Shown one piece after another: positions 7,199 to 15,838 of a stretch of 47,432 bases of DNA. Under the pieces are notes generated by a model. That model saw only the letters and a program-made list of their open reading frames with translations. It was not told the DNA's origin and made no database searches. A program made the translations under genes and the position numbers. This stretch comes from Flavobacteriaceae bacterium UBA3356 (GTDB lineage: Bacteria; Bacteroidota; Bacteroidia; Flavobacteriales; Flavobacteriaceae). Location of the stretch: NCBI GenBank assembly GCA_002360635.1, contig DEQW01000010.1, forward strand, positions 1 through 47,432, written 5' to 3'. Within the stretch, counting starts at the first letter, position 1. Each line of letters opens with the position of its first letter.

Positions 7199-8152
7199 TT
7201 ACCCTTTAAAGACTCCCATCTCAGAATATTTTTCCATTCTAAGATTGACCAAATCGGTTGGTGATAAGATTTTTAATTCCTCATATACTTTTGAAATGGT
7301 CTTAGAAACAGTAGAAAAAGTTTTTTCACGATCGCTATGCGCTCCACCTAATGGTTCTTTTATAATCGTATCGATAACTTTTAGTTTTTTGGCATCTTTA
7401 GCTGTAAGATTCAATGCTTCTGCTGCTTGTTCTTTATGATCCCAGCTTCTCCATAAGATAGATGAACAGTTTTCTGGTGAAATTACAGAATACCATGAGT
7501 TTTCAAGCATCATGACTCGATCCCCTACTCCAATTCCTAAAGCACCCCCACTGGCCCCTTCACCAATAACGATTACTATAATTGGTACTTTAAGGCGGGT
7601 CATTTCCATAATATTACGGGCAATGGCTTCACCTTGTCCGCGCTCTTCAGCTTCCAATCCAGGATACGCTCCTGGTGTATCGATAAAACTGACTACTGGA
7701 AGCCCAAACTTTTCGGCAGATTTCATTAAACGTAATGCTTTGCGGTATCCTTCAGGGTTTGCCATACCGAAATTACGATACTGTCGCGTTTTGGTATTAT
7801 ATCCTTTTTGTTGCCCAATAAACATATAGCTTTGGTCGCCAATTTTACCAAGACCACCCACCATAGCTTTATCGTCCTTAAAATTTCGATCACCGTGCAA
7901 TTCTAAAAAAGAATCCCCACATATAGATTTTATATAATCCATAGTATAGGGACGATTAGGGTGACGGGACAATTGTACGCGTTGCCACGGGGTTAGATTT
8001 TTATAAATTTCCTTTTTGGTTTCTTTTAATTTTTTCTCAATCTGGGCACAGGTATTGGTAACATCCACTTCGCTGTCAGTTCCAATTTGGCAAGCTTTCT
8101 CGTACTGTTCCTGTAAGTCCTTTATAGGTAATTCAAATTCAAGATATTCCAT
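7199..8152 (-). CDS. accA: acetyl-CoA carboxylase carboxyltransferase subunit alpha
   Basis: Alpha half of the carboxyltransferase that moves CO2 from carboxybiotin to acetyl-CoA, giving malonyl-CoA for fatty acid synthesis. The 317-residue length is standard. Crotonase-fold signatures are clear: VSFIDTPGAYPGLEAEERGQ (CoA and oxyanion region) and IGEGASGGALGIGVGDRV. The N-terminal helical region and the LSRHPNRPYTMDY motif also fit AccA. The partner accD is not in the window. A TATCTTTG box at 8187-8194 lies 35 nt upstream. Confidence 0.97.
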   Translation of the reverse strand: MEYLEFELPIKDLQEQYEKACQIGTDSEVDVTNTCAQIEKKLKETKKEIYKNLTPWQRVQLSRHPNRPYTMDYIKSICGDSFLELHGDRNFKDDKAMVGGLGKIGDQSYMFIGQQKGYNTKTRQYRNFGMANPEGYRKALRLMKSAEKFGLPVVSFIDTPGAYPGLEAEERGQGEAIARNIMEMTRLKVPIIVIVIGEGASGGALGIGVGDRVMMLENSWYSVISPENCSSILWRSWDHKEQAAEALNLTAKDAKKLKVIDTIIKEPLGGAHSDREKTFSTVSKTISKVYEELKILSPTDLVNLRMEKYSEMGVFKG

Positions 8153-8186
8153 AGTATCTTTAGATTGTAGTTTTTTGCTTAGCTTA

Positions 8187-8194
8187 CAAAGATA
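8187..8194 (-). promoter_or_regulatory. likely accA promoter (-7 box)
   Basis: TATCTTTG on the minus strand, 35 nt upstream of the accA ATG, matches the -7 consensus. No TTG is found at 19-20 bp (the nearest is at 23 bp), so only the -7 element is well supported. Confidence 0.5.
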
Positions 8195-8205
8195 AAATTT
8201 TGTTT

Positions 8206-9108
8206 TTAGGTATTGGGCAATCGTCTTTTTTTTCTTTGCAATCTATTTTTAATAATTCCGTTAGCGATCACTGTTACTATGATAATCGCAGCTCCGTAAT
8301 AAAATTCAGTATTCATATGTTCTGAATCGCCTAAAATTAGCAATGCTAAAATAATTCCGTAAACAGGTTCTAGGTTTACGGTAAGCATTACGGTATAGGG
8401 ACTAATCCACTTCATTACATGTACTGAAGCCAAAAACGCATACGCTGTACACACCGATGCCAAAAGTAACAATAAAAGCCAATCGTTTGTTGACAGTTGA
8501 AACAATTCTGAAGTGATTTTCCCCTGAAAAGCCAAATAGACCGTGATACATAATCCGCCGAAAAATAATTCGTATAACGAAATAACGGAAGCTTTATGCT
8601 TTACGACCAATGCTCCATTAATAATGGTAAAAACCGCTCCAAGAAAAGACGAAGCCAAGGCGAGGCCAATTCCCCATACGTAATCAGTTTCTACATTGAA
8701 TATTAGGTACAGTCCTGCTATTACGATAATTCCGAAGAACACTTCGTAGCCAATTATTTTTCTTCTATAAAAAAGTGGCTCTAATAACGATGCAAAAAAA
8801 GCCCCGGTTGACATAATCGCCAACGTAACCGAAACATTAGACGCTTTTATAGCCCCAAAAAAGCACAACCAGTGTAATGCAATAATTAATCCTGCAAGAA
8901 AAAACCGAGAAAGCGTTTTTGGTGAAAAGCGTAGTTTTTCTTTTTTCAGAAGAACAAACAACAATATAAACCCTGAAGCCAATAACATCCTGAACCAAAC
9001 CAGCGGAATGGCATCGATTGAAATTAAAGCTCCCAATACTGCTGTAAATCCCCAAATAAATACGATACCGTGTAAATGAAGGTAGTTGAGTAGTTTAGCG
9101 TTTCGCAT
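8206..9108 (-). CDS. EamA/DMT-family transporter
   Basis: Inner-membrane protein of the drug/metabolite transporter superfamily. The 300 residues contain about ten hydrophobic segments in two repeats of five, which is the EamA layout, with the repeat boundary near residue 150. The first helix carries HGIVFIWGFTAVLG and a basic tail (KNRLQRKKRR) ends the protein. The substrate cannot be told from sequence. The start overlaps the end of the upstream permease gene by 14 nt, so translation is probably coupled. The order tgt-permease-EamA suggests shared transcription rather than shared function. Confidence 0.9.
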   Translation of the reverse strand: MRNAKLLNYLHLHGIVFIWGFTAVLGALISIDAIPLVWFRMLLASGFILLFVLLKKEKLRFSPKTLSRFFLAGLIIALHWLCFFGAIKASNVSVTLAIMSTGAFFASLLEPLFYRRKIIGYEVFFGIIVIAGLYLIFNVETDYVWGIGLALASSFLGAVFTIINGALVVKHKASVISLYELFFGGLCITVYLAFQGKITSELFQLSTNDWLLLLLLASVCTAYAFLASVHVMKWISPYTVMLTVNLEPVYGIILALLILGDSEHMNTEFYYGAAIIIVTVIANGIIKNRLQRKKRRLPNT

Positions 9109-10174
9109 TTTTAAGAAGGTAAATAGCTAAGATACCAAATACAAAATTAGGAAACCAAGTAGCAATAAAAGGTGAAAAGGTACTCTGCTCTGCCATCGTC
9201 CCGAATATTTTATCGAAAAAGATAAAAACCATCCCAATGGCAATTCCAATGGCAAGGTTCACTCCCATTCCGCCACGGCGTTTTACTGACGATACTGCAA
9301 CAGCAATAATAGTTAATATATAAGCTGAAACAGGTAAACTCCAACGTTTGTAGCGTACCACTTCGTATCTGTTTATGTACGATGAGCCTTTTGCTTTTTC
9401 TCTTTGAATAAAGTCGTTAAGTTCGGTGAAATTTAAGGTTTCGGCTATGTACTCAACAGGTGTAAGATCTTCCATTTCAAATGAAAACGTGGTGTCGAGT
9501 TTTGTTTGTTTTAAAAGTTGGTCTTCATTTTCGCCCACAATACGCTTTTTAAAATTATAAAGCGTGTAGGTACTGTCCTCTTCATTATAACGTATACGGC
9601 TTGCCGAAAGTTTATAAGCCATTTCATTCCCTTCAAAATGTTCTAATGTAAAGTTGTTACCCGTTTTTTCTTTCACATTAAAATAACTCACATAAATATA
9701 GTCGTTATCGTTTATCTGCCGGTACACATTAGACTGTGCCCTATCTTGTTTCCCTTTCTTTAAATACTTGTACTTAAATTCATTAAACCCTTTACTAGCC
9801 ATCGGTGCTAAGTACATACCTAATACCAATGCGCCAATACAAACAATAGTAGCACCAATCATATACGGTCGTAAAAACCGATAGTATGAAACTCCACTAC
9901 TTAAAAAAGCAATAACTTCTGTGTTATTGGCAAGTTTTGAAGTAAACCAGATTACCGATAAAAACAAAAACAACGGAAACAACAGGTTTGCAAAGTAGAT
10001 GGTAAAATCTAAATAATACTTTGCTACTTCAATAAAAGGGACCTCATTTTCAAGAATTTTGTCAATCTTCTCGGCAAGATTTACCGTTATCCCGATGGGG
10101 ATAAACAATAACAATAGCAACAAGAATGTCCCTAAGTATCTTTTTAGTATGTATTTATCAAGAATACTTAACAT
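9095..10174 (-). CDS. LptF/LptG-family permease (YjgP/YjgQ)
   Basis: Predicted inner-membrane subunit of the LptB2FG exporter that pulls lipopolysaccharide out of the inner membrane toward LptC and LptA. The 359 residues show the family layout: three N-terminal transmembrane helices (about 13-35, 52-75, 100-125), a central periplasmic beta-jellyroll (about 135-265), and three C-terminal helices. The N-terminus MLSILDKYILKRYLGTFLLL is typical. I cannot decide between LptF and LptG. It shares one base with the tgt stop codon (TAATG) and overlaps the EamA gene by 14 nt. Confidence 0.9.
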   Translation of the reverse strand: MLSILDKYILKRYLGTFLLLLLLFIPIGITVNLAEKIDKILENEVPFIEVAKYYLDFTIYFANLLFPLFLFLSVIWFTSKLANNTEVIAFLSSGVSYYRFLRPYMIGATIVCIGALVLGMYLAPMASKGFNEFKYKYLKKGKQDRAQSNVYRQINDNDYIYVSYFNVKEKTGNNFTLEHFEGNEMAYKLSASRIRYNEEDSTYTLYNFKKRIVGENEDQLLKQTKLDTTFSFEMEDLTPVEYIAETLNFTELNDFIQREKAKGSSYINRYEVVRYKRWSLPVSAYILTIIAVAVSSVKRRGGMGVNLAIGIAIGMVFIFFDKIFGTMAEQSTFSPFIATWFPNFVFGILAIYLLKNAKR

Positions 10175-11304
10175 TAAAGGCGTTTGTCCATTTGTTTAAC
10201 CATCTTATTTTTCCAAGTAGTAAAATCCCCCGCTAAGATATGCTTTCTCGCTTCACGAACCAACCATAAATAAAACCCGAGGTTATGTATGGTTGCAATT
10301 TGCATACCTAATAATTCATTCACTTTAAATAAGTGACGCACATATGCTTTGCTATAGGCCGTATCTACCCAAGTAATATCCATGTCGTCAATGGGTGAAA
10401 AATCGGTTTCCCACTTTTTATTTTTAATGTTTATAGTACCGTGTGCTGTAAAAAGCATGCCGTTACGACCGTTTCGGGTAGGCATTACACAGTCAAACAT
10501 ATCAATGCCTAAGGCAATATTTTCTAATAGGTTAATCGGTGTTCCTACTCCCATTAAGTAACGTGGTTTGTCTTCTGGGAGTACAGCAGTAACCACTTCG
10601 GTCATAGCGTACATTTCTTCAGCTGGTTCCCCTACTGATAATCCTCCAATGGCATTTCCAGCAGCCCCTACTGAGGCGATATACTCTGCAGATTGTTTCC
10701 TAAGATCTTTATACGTGCTTCCTTGAACAATAGGGAAAAGTGTTTGATTATAGCCATATTTTAAAGGTGTTTTATCTAAATGCGCCACACAGCGATCTAA
10801 CCAGCGATGCGTCATATGCATAGAACGTTTTGCATAATTATAATCGCAAGGGTATGGTGTACATTCATCAAAAGCCATGATAATATCAGCACCGATGGTC
10901 CGCTGGATTTCCATCACATTTTCAGGGGTGAAAAAATGCATGCTCCCGTCAATGTGCGACTTAAATTTAACACCTTCCTCTTTTATTTTTCGATTTGCTG
11001 AAAGAGAATACACTTGATACCCACCACTATCGGTTAAAATATTTCGGTCCCAATTCATAAATTTATGAAGGCCTCCCGCTTTTTCAAGAACAGTAGTCTG
11101 TGGCCGCAAGTATAAATGATAGGTATTTCCTAAAATTATATCTGGATTGATGTCATTGGCAAGTTCCCGCTGATGGACCCCCTTTACAGTCCCAACCGTC
11201 CCAACCGGCATAAAAATTGGTGTTTCAACAGGGCCGTGATCTAATGTTATGGTACCAGCTCGGGCTTGGCTTTCGGGATCGGTTTTTTCTAAATTAAATT
11301 GCAT
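10174..11304 (-). CDS. tgt: queuine tRNA-ribosyltransferase (TGT), zinc cysteines missing
   Basis: Exchanges guanine 34 for preQ1 in GUN-anticodon tRNAs during queuosine synthesis. The TIM barrel is complete: the substrate-binding aspartate is in LTDSGGYQVYS (Asp92), the GGLSVGE loop lies near 220, and the nucleophile Asp271 is in FDCVMPTRNGRNGM. The usual zinc knuckle CxCxxC plus His is altered. The region after DFSPID (residues 307-316) has no cysteine, although the histidine of ATIHNL (His340) remains. I recall other flavobacterial TGTs looking alike, so this is probably a lineage trait and not a defect. It is first in an operon with the Lpt permease and EamA transporter. A TATCTTTG box lies at 11346-11353. 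Confidence 0.95.
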   Translation of the reverse strand: MQFNLEKTDPESQARAGTITLDHGPVETPIFMPVGTVGTVKGVHQRELANDINPDIILGNTYHLYLRPQTTVLEKAGGLHKFMNWDRNILTDSGGYQVYSLSANRKIKEEGVKFKSHIDGSMHFFTPENVMEIQRTIGADIIMAFDECTPYPCDYNYAKRSMHMTHRWLDRCVAHLDKTPLKYGYNQTLFPIVQGSTYKDLRKQSAEYIASVGAAGNAIGGLSVGEPAEEMYAMTEVVTAVLPEDKPRYLMGVGTPINLLENIALGIDMFDCVMPTRNGRNGMLFTAHGTINIKNKKWETDFSPIDDMDITWVDTAYSKAYVRHLFKVNELLGMQIATIHNLGFYLWLVREARKHILAGDFTTWKNKMVKQMDKRL

Positions 11305-11345
11305 GCAAGGTTTTTCTGAAATATGCCAAGATTGGCAAACAGTTG

Positions 11346-11353
11346 CAAAGATA
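11346..11353 (-). promoter_or_regulatory. likely tgt promoter (-7 box)
   Basis: TATCTTTG followed by GC on the minus strand, 41 nt upstream of the tgt start, matches the -7 consensus. No TTG is seen at 19-20 bp upstream, so the -33 element is weak. Confidence 0.5.
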
Positions 11354-11470
11354 ATAGGATTTGTTTAGATACATCGCTTCCATTTCTTCTGAAAAAAATT
11401 AAAATTGTTTTCAAAAGCTTACAACCTTAATAACTTCCCATAAATCGTTAATAACTGCCCTAAATTAGTT

Positions 11471-11500
11471 TTGTCTACCCTTTATAATACCGTATTTTTG
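11471..11500 (+). promoter_or_regulatory. transketolase operon promoter
   Basis: TTG (11471-11473), a 19-bp spacer and TATTTTTG (11493-11500) form a perfect consensus promoter. The ATG of the first transketolase gene is 25 nt downstream. Confidence 0.85.
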
Positions 11501-11525
11501 ATGCTGAAAAAACAAAACAACACAA

Positions 11526-12371
11526 ATGGCAGATTTACAACACCTTGAGGATTTAGTAATCCAGGTCCGAAGGGATATTTTAAGACAAGTACACGCTGTA
11601 AATTCAGGGCATCCAGGTGGTTCCTTGGGCTGTACTGAATTTTTCGTCGCTCTGTACCAAGAACTATTGGAGCGCAAGGATGACTTTAATATGGATGGCA
11701 TTGGCGAAGATCTTTTCTTTCTTTCCAACGGTCATATTTCTCCAGTTTTTTATAGCGTTTTAGCTCGATCGGGTTATTTTCCTGTAGAGGAATTAAAAAC
11801 TTTCCGTCATATCGATTCGCGTTTACAAGGACATCCAACTACACATGAAGGATTGCCCGGAGTTCGGGTTGCATCAGGATCATTGGGACAAGGAATTTCT
11901 GTTTCTATCGGTGCTGCGGAAGCAAAAAAGCTAAACAACGATAACCACCTAATCTACACACTTTGTGGTGATGGTGAATTGCAAGAAGGACAAAACTGGG
12001 AAGCCATTATGTACGCCGCCGGAAACAAAGTAGATAACCTGATTGTTACCATAGACTTAAACGGCCAACAAATTGACGGAGCTACTCAAAACGTGCTTCC
12101 GTTAGGTAATGTAAAAGGAAAGTTTGAAGCCTTTGGTTGGGATGTGCTAGAAATTGAAGAAGGAAACAATCTTTCCGCCGTATTGGAAGGAATGAAAAAA
12201 GCCAAAGCAAAAACTGGAAACGGAAAACCGGTTTGTGTGTTATTACATACGGTAATGGGCAACGGTGTTGACTTTATGATGCATACCCACGCTTGGCATG
12301 GAAAAGCCCCCAATGATGAGCAACTGGAAAAAGCATTATCACAAAACCCGGAAACGCTGGGTGATTATTAA
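11526..12371 (+). CDS. transketolase, N-terminal (TPP-binding) subunit
   Basis: First half of a split transketolase that moves two-carbon units in the pentose phosphate pathway with thiamine diphosphate. The 281 residues equal the PP domain of the single-chain enzyme. The TPP/Mg motif starts at GDGELQEGQNWEA and ends at DLNGQQ. The substrate-side HPGGSLG near residue 30 and the C-terminal MHTHAWHGKAPN are typical. It ends 17 nt before the second half, so the two are co-transcribed and presumably form an alpha2-beta2 enzyme. It has its own consensus promoter at 11471-11500. Confidence 0.95.
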   Translation: MADLQHLEDLVIQVRRDILRQVHAVNSGHPGGSLGCTEFFVALYQELLERKDDFNMDGIGEDLFFLSNGHISPVFYSVLARSGYFPVEELKTFRHIDSRLQGHPTTHEGLPGVRVASGSLGQGISVSIGAAEAKKLNNDNHLIYTLCGDGELQEGQNWEAIMYAAGNKVDNLIVTIDLNGQQIDGATQNVLPLGNVKGKFEAFGWDVLEIEEGNNLSAVLEGMKKAKAKTGNGKPVCVLLHTVMGNGVDFMMHTHAWHGKAPNDEQLEKALSQNPETLGDY

Positions 12372-12388
12372 TTCTGAAACGTAATACA

Positions 12389-13342
12389 ATGAAAAAATAT
12401 ACAGACAGCGGAAAAAAAGATACCAGATCCGGATTTGGAGCAGGATTGACCGAATTGGGCAAAACCAATGAAAATGTAGTAGCCTTATGTGCCGACTTAA
12501 CTGGTTCCCTAAAAATGGATGAGTTTAAGGAAAACCACCCAGAACGCTTTTTTCAAGTTGGAATTGCAGAAGCAAATATGATGGGTATGGCAGCAGGAAT
12601 GACTATAGGTGGAAAAATACCTTTTACAGGCACCTTTGCCAATTTCTCTACGGGTCGCGTGTATGATCAAATACGCCAAAGCATCGCATATAGTGGGAAA
12701 AATGTAAAAATTTGTGCTTCACATGCTGGTGTTACTTTAGGTGAAGATGGGGCAACACACCAAATTCTTGAAGATCTTGGTTTGATGAAAATGCTTCCGG
12801 GGATGACGGTTATCAATACCTGTGACTACAATCAAACTAAAGCTGCAACATTAGCGATAGCAGAACACCAAGGCCCTGTCTATCTTCGTTTTGGAAGACC
12901 AAAAGTGGCAAATTTCACTCCTGAAAATCAGAAATTTGAAATAGGAAAAGCAGTTCATTTGCAAGAAGGAACCGATGTAACCCTTGTAGCTACAGGGCAT
13001 TTGGTATGGGAAGCACTTCAAGCTGCTGAAAAACTGAACGAAGAAGGCATTAGCGCTGAAGTAATTAACATACACACTATTAAACCTTTAGACAATAAAG
13101 CAATACTAGACAGCGTTGTTAAAACAGGGTGCATTGTTACAGCAGAAGAACACAATTATTATGGTGGTCTTGGCGAAAGTGTTGCCCGAGTATTAGCCAA
13201 AAATGCCCCAACTCCACAAGAGTTTGTGGCGACGCAAGATACCTTTGGAGAATCTGGGACGCCTGAGCAACTAATGGAAAAGTACGGTTTAAATGCCAAT
13301 GCCATTATAAAAGCTGCTAAAAAAGTGATCTCGCGTAAATAA
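12389..13342 (+). CDS. transketolase, C-terminal (pyrimidine-binding) subunit
   Basis: Second half of the split transketolase. The 317 residues cover the Pyr domain and the C-terminal domain. The family motif GIAEANMMGMAAGM contains the glutamate that activates the thiamine aminopyrimidine. GATHQILEDLGLM, YLRFGRPK and TAEEHNYYGGLGESV also match. A 1-deoxy-xylulose-phosphate synthase or E1-beta role is less likely, because the partner gene is a clear transketolase N half. The operon ends at the terminator at 13387-13418. Confidence 0.95.
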   Translation: MKKYTDSGKKDTRSGFGAGLTELGKTNENVVALCADLTGSLKMDEFKENHPERFFQVGIAEANMMGMAAGMTIGGKIPFTGTFANFSTGRVYDQIRQSIAYSGKNVKICASHAGVTLGEDGATHQILEDLGLMKMLPGMTVINTCDYNQTKAATLAIAEHQGPVYLRFGRPKVANFTPENQKFEIGKAVHLQEGTDVTLVATGHLVWEALQAAEKLNEEGISAEVINIHTIKPLDNKAILDSVVKTGCIVTAEEHNYYGGLGESVARVLAKNAPTPQEFVATQDTFGESGTPEQLMEKYGLNANAIIKAAKKVISRK

Positions 13343-13386
13343 TCTTTTTTTGCTCCAGTCTGTTCATAGCAGACTTTGATCAAAAA

Positions 13387-13418
13387 AGAAAGCCCCGCAA
13401 AATTTTGCGGGGCTTTCT
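13387..13418 (+). terminator. bidirectional terminator, 32-bp perfect palindrome
   Basis: AGAAAGCCCCGCAAAA is followed directly by its exact complement, giving a 16-bp stem between the transketolase genes and the convergent small gene that ends at 13426. A smaller hairpin (AGTCTG 13357-13362 with CAGACT 13370-13375) sits just before it. Confidence 0.92.
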
Positions 13419-13425
13419 ATATATG

Positions 13426-13578
13426 TTAAGCAGTATCACGGGGCTGATGTTGCTCCTTTCTTTGTTTTACTTGGTGGTTTATTTCCTTTCCATCTGCTTC
13501 TTGTCCTTTTTTATTGATGGCTTGCTCTTCTATACTTTGTTTCTGTTTTTCTGAATTATTTTTCTTGTCTTTGTCCAT
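13426..13578 (-). CDS. small highly charged protein, unknown
   Basis: The protein has 50 residues, starting MDKDKKNNSEKQKQSIEEQA. Nearly all residues are Lys, Glu, Gln, Asn or Asp, with no hydrophobic stretch, so it is probably disordered and cytoplasmic. I chose the ATG at 13578 because an upstream in-frame extension would add a hydrophobic stretch that is really promoter DNA. I recognise no family. It is divergent from the PA2169-family gene at 13741, and the two share a 162-bp intergenic region without a recognisable vegetative promoter, which would suit joint stress control (inference). Confidence 0.6.
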   Translation of the reverse strand: MDKDKKNNSEKQKQSIEEQAINKKGQEADGKEINHQVKQRKEQHQPRDTA

Positions 13579-13740
13579 AATATTATATTTTAATCTTATA
13601 CCTAAATATAACAATAACACACTGGTTATCACATAAATTATAATTCATTAACATAGAGTGTTAAACCAATCTCAATTGGCAAAATGATAAGAACTATCTT
13701 CCAATGTAGATTGTAAATTTAATACACAAATAAAATAACT

Positions 13741-14226
13741 ATGGAAACAACGAGAGAAAAAGCAAAAGAAACTGTTCACAATAATATAGTAAATAACCTA
13801 CAAGAGCTTTTAGAAAAAAATTATGATGCTGAAAAAGGCTTTAAAAAAGCAATGGAAGATGCCGAAAGCCAAGATTTAAAGCATTTCTTAAAAAAACAAG
13901 CTCAACAGAGGAATAAATTTGCTACAGAATTAGATAAGGAAATCCATTCTTTAAATGAAAAACCGAAAGAAAGTGGAAGCACAACAGGTAGCCTTCATAG
14001 AACATGGATTAATATAAAATCTGCAATTAGCGGAAATGATGATGAGGCTGTTTTAGAAGAATGTATTCGTGGAGAAAAAGCGAGTATGGAAGAATATGAA
14101 AAAACCTTAAAAGAAAATCGCTTTCCGAATAACCTAGAAACTGTTTTAAACAGTCAATTATCCGAAATTAAAGGTACCGTTGCTAAAGTGAAAAACCTTG
14201 AAGATCTTGCTGAGAACAGAAGTTAA
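13741..14226 (+). CDS. PA2169-family four-helix-bundle protein (DUF2383-like)
   Basis: The protein has 161 residues, is all-helical and strongly charged. It matches the PA2169/DUF2383 pattern: an N-terminal helix with VNNLQELLEKNYDAEKGFKKAMEDA, a second helix with LKHFLKKQAQQRNKFATELD, a Gly/Ser loop with TGSLHRTWINIKSAISGND, and an ECIRGEKASMEEYEKTLKEN helix. The fold is ferritin-like, and members are usually tied to envelope or general stress. The biochemical activity is unknown. No TAnnTTTG box precedes it; a CCAAT-CTCA-ATTGG inverted repeat lies at 13666-13679. A terminator follows at 14254-14290. Confidence 0.85.
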   Translation: METTREKAKETVHNNIVNNLQELLEKNYDAEKGFKKAMEDAESQDLKHFLKKQAQQRNKFATELDKEIHSLNEKPKESGSTTGSLHRTWINIKSAISGNDDEAVLEECIRGEKASMEEYEKTLKENRFPNNLETVLNSQLSEIKGTVAKVKNLEDLAENRS

Positions 14227-14253
14227 TGAAAAAGAAAAATGAATAGCAAGAAT

Positions 14254-14290
14254 AAACCCTAAAGAACTTCTTCTTTAGGGTTTTTTTATG
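14254..14290 (+). terminator. terminator after PA2169-family gene
   Basis: The stem AAACCCTAAAGAA / TTCTTTAGGGTTT (13 bp) has a CTTC loop and is followed by more T on the plus strand. It lies 27 nt past the stop codon. Confidence 0.92.
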
Positions 14291-14306
14291 TTTCAAAAAC
14301 AAAAAA

Positions 14307-15692
14307 TTAAGCAGTAATTTCAATATTGGCTTCTTTTATTGCCTTAAAGCCTCCTGCAACATCAATTACATTATGTATCCCCCTGCTTTTCAAAATAGAA
14401 GCCGCAATAACTGAGCGATATCCACCTGCACAGTGTAGATAAAAATCTTTTTTAGCTGGGTAATCATTTAGGTGTTCATTGATAAAGCTCAAAGAAGTAT
14501 GCTTGGCACCTGGAATATGAGCTAAGTTGTATTCATTATCCTTGCGTACATCAAAAACAGGAACTTGTTTTTTAATCTTTTCTTTTAATGTCGTGGCAGA
14601 AACAGATTGCAAGGTATCAATTTCTTTACCAGCTTGTTTCCAAGCTCCCATTCCTCCTTTTAAATAGCCCAAAATATTGTCAAAGCCAACTCTAGATAAA
14701 CGAGTTACGGCTTCTTCTTCCCGTCCTTCATCCACAATCAATAAAATAGGTTGTTCTACATCGGCAATTAAATCGCCCACCCACGGGGCAAAACCGCCAT
14801 CCAGACCAATAAATATTGATTTTGGTATGTGACCTTTAATAAAATCCTCTTGATGGCGTACATCTAACATTACTGCTCCTGTAGTATTTGCCAAGTTTTC
14901 AAATTCCTTTGGACTTAATGCTTTAGTTCCTCGAGAAATCACTTCATCAAAACTATCGTACCCCTCTTTGTTCATTCTTACATTTAACGGAAAATAACTT
15001 GGTGGAGGCAAAAGGCCATCAGTTACTTCTTTTATAAACTCTTTCCTTGTCATATCTTCCCGTAAGGCATAATTCATCTTTTTTTGATTGCCCAACGTAT
15101 CAACAGTTTCTTTCATCATATTTTTTCCACAGGCAGAACCAGCGCCGTGTGCTGGATAAACAATAACATCGTCGGCCAATGGCATAATTTTTTCACGAAG
15201 GCTATCATATAAAATTCCGGCAAGTTCATCTTGGGTCATCGTAGCTGCCTTTTGTGCTAAATCTGGCCTACCTACATCACCCAAAAATAAGGTGTCTCCA
15301 CTAAAAATGGCATGGTCTTTACCGTTCTCATCACGAAGCAAATAAGTTGTACTTTCCATGGTATGGCCGGGTGTGTGTAAGGCAACAATGGTTAGTTCCC
15401 CAAGTTTAAATTCTTGGCCGTCTTTAGCTATAATAGCATTAAAAGACGGATTTGCACTAGGACCATAAATTATAGGAGCGCCCGTTTTTTCAGAAAGTGA
15501 AAGATGACCACTTACAAAGTCTGCGTGAAAATGGGTTTCAAATATATATTTTACCTTGGCATTATCGCGTGCAGCACGTTCAGTATAGGGTTTTGTTTCT
15601 CTTAAAGGATCAATAATGACAGCCTCTCCTGCACTTTCTATGTAATAAGCACCTTGTGATAGGCATCCGGTATATATTTGTTCAATGTTCAT
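14307..15692 (-). CDS. MBL-fold hydrolase with two rhodanese domains (CstB / persulfide dioxygenase-like)
   Basis: The protein has 461 residues. The N-terminal metallo-beta-lactamase domain has THFHADFVSGH (53-63), HTPGHT (His110) and SGDTLF (Asp133), the ligand set of ETHE1-type persulfide dioxygenases with one iron. Two rhodanese domains follow: the first (about 257-355) lacks the catalytic cysteine (VDEGREEEA at the active-site loop); the second (about 365-459) has it (HCAGGYRS, Cys421). This order matches CstB-like enzymes, which oxidise low-molecular-weight persulfides to sulfite and pass sulfane sulfur to form thiosulfate. With bacillithiol made by this organism (bshB1 at 17477), bacillithiol persulfide is a reasonable substrate (inference). 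It is transcribed alone. Confidence 0.9.
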   Translation of the reverse strand: MNIEQIYTGCLSQGAYYIESAGEAVIIDPLRETKPYTERAARDNAKVKYIFETHFHADFVSGHLSLSEKTGAPIIYGPSANPSFNAIIAKDGQEFKLGELTIVALHTPGHTMESTTYLLRDENGKDHAIFSGDTLFLGDVGRPDLAQKAATMTQDELAGILYDSLREKIMPLADDVIVYPAHGAGSACGKNMMKETVDTLGNQKKMNYALREDMTRKEFIKEVTDGLLPPPSYFPLNVRMNKEGYDSFDEVISRGTKALSPKEFENLANTTGAVMLDVRHQEDFIKGHIPKSIFIGLDGGFAPWVGDLIADVEQPILLIVDEGREEEAVTRLSRVGFDNILGYLKGGMGAWKQAGKEIDTLQSVSATTLKEKIKKQVPVFDVRKDNEYNLAHIPGAKHTSLSFINEHLNDYPAKKDFYLHCAGGYRSVIAASILKSRGIHNVIDVAGGFKAIKEANIEITA

Positions 15693-15838
15693 TCTCTATA
15701 AAAATTTGAGGTAAAGATAAGGATTGTTATGTTTCAATATTAATGAATAAAGAAAGAGCCTTTTGTTTTTTCACATAATTTTTAGAAAATAGCTTATAAC
15801 TTCGACTATCTTTATCGCCAACCAAAAATTTACTATTT

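Noticed and set aside
11526..13342. frameshifted transketolase
   Set aside because: The two halves have separate, sensible start and stop codons, a 17-nt gap and a domain break at the PP/Pyr boundary, as in known two-subunit transketolases.
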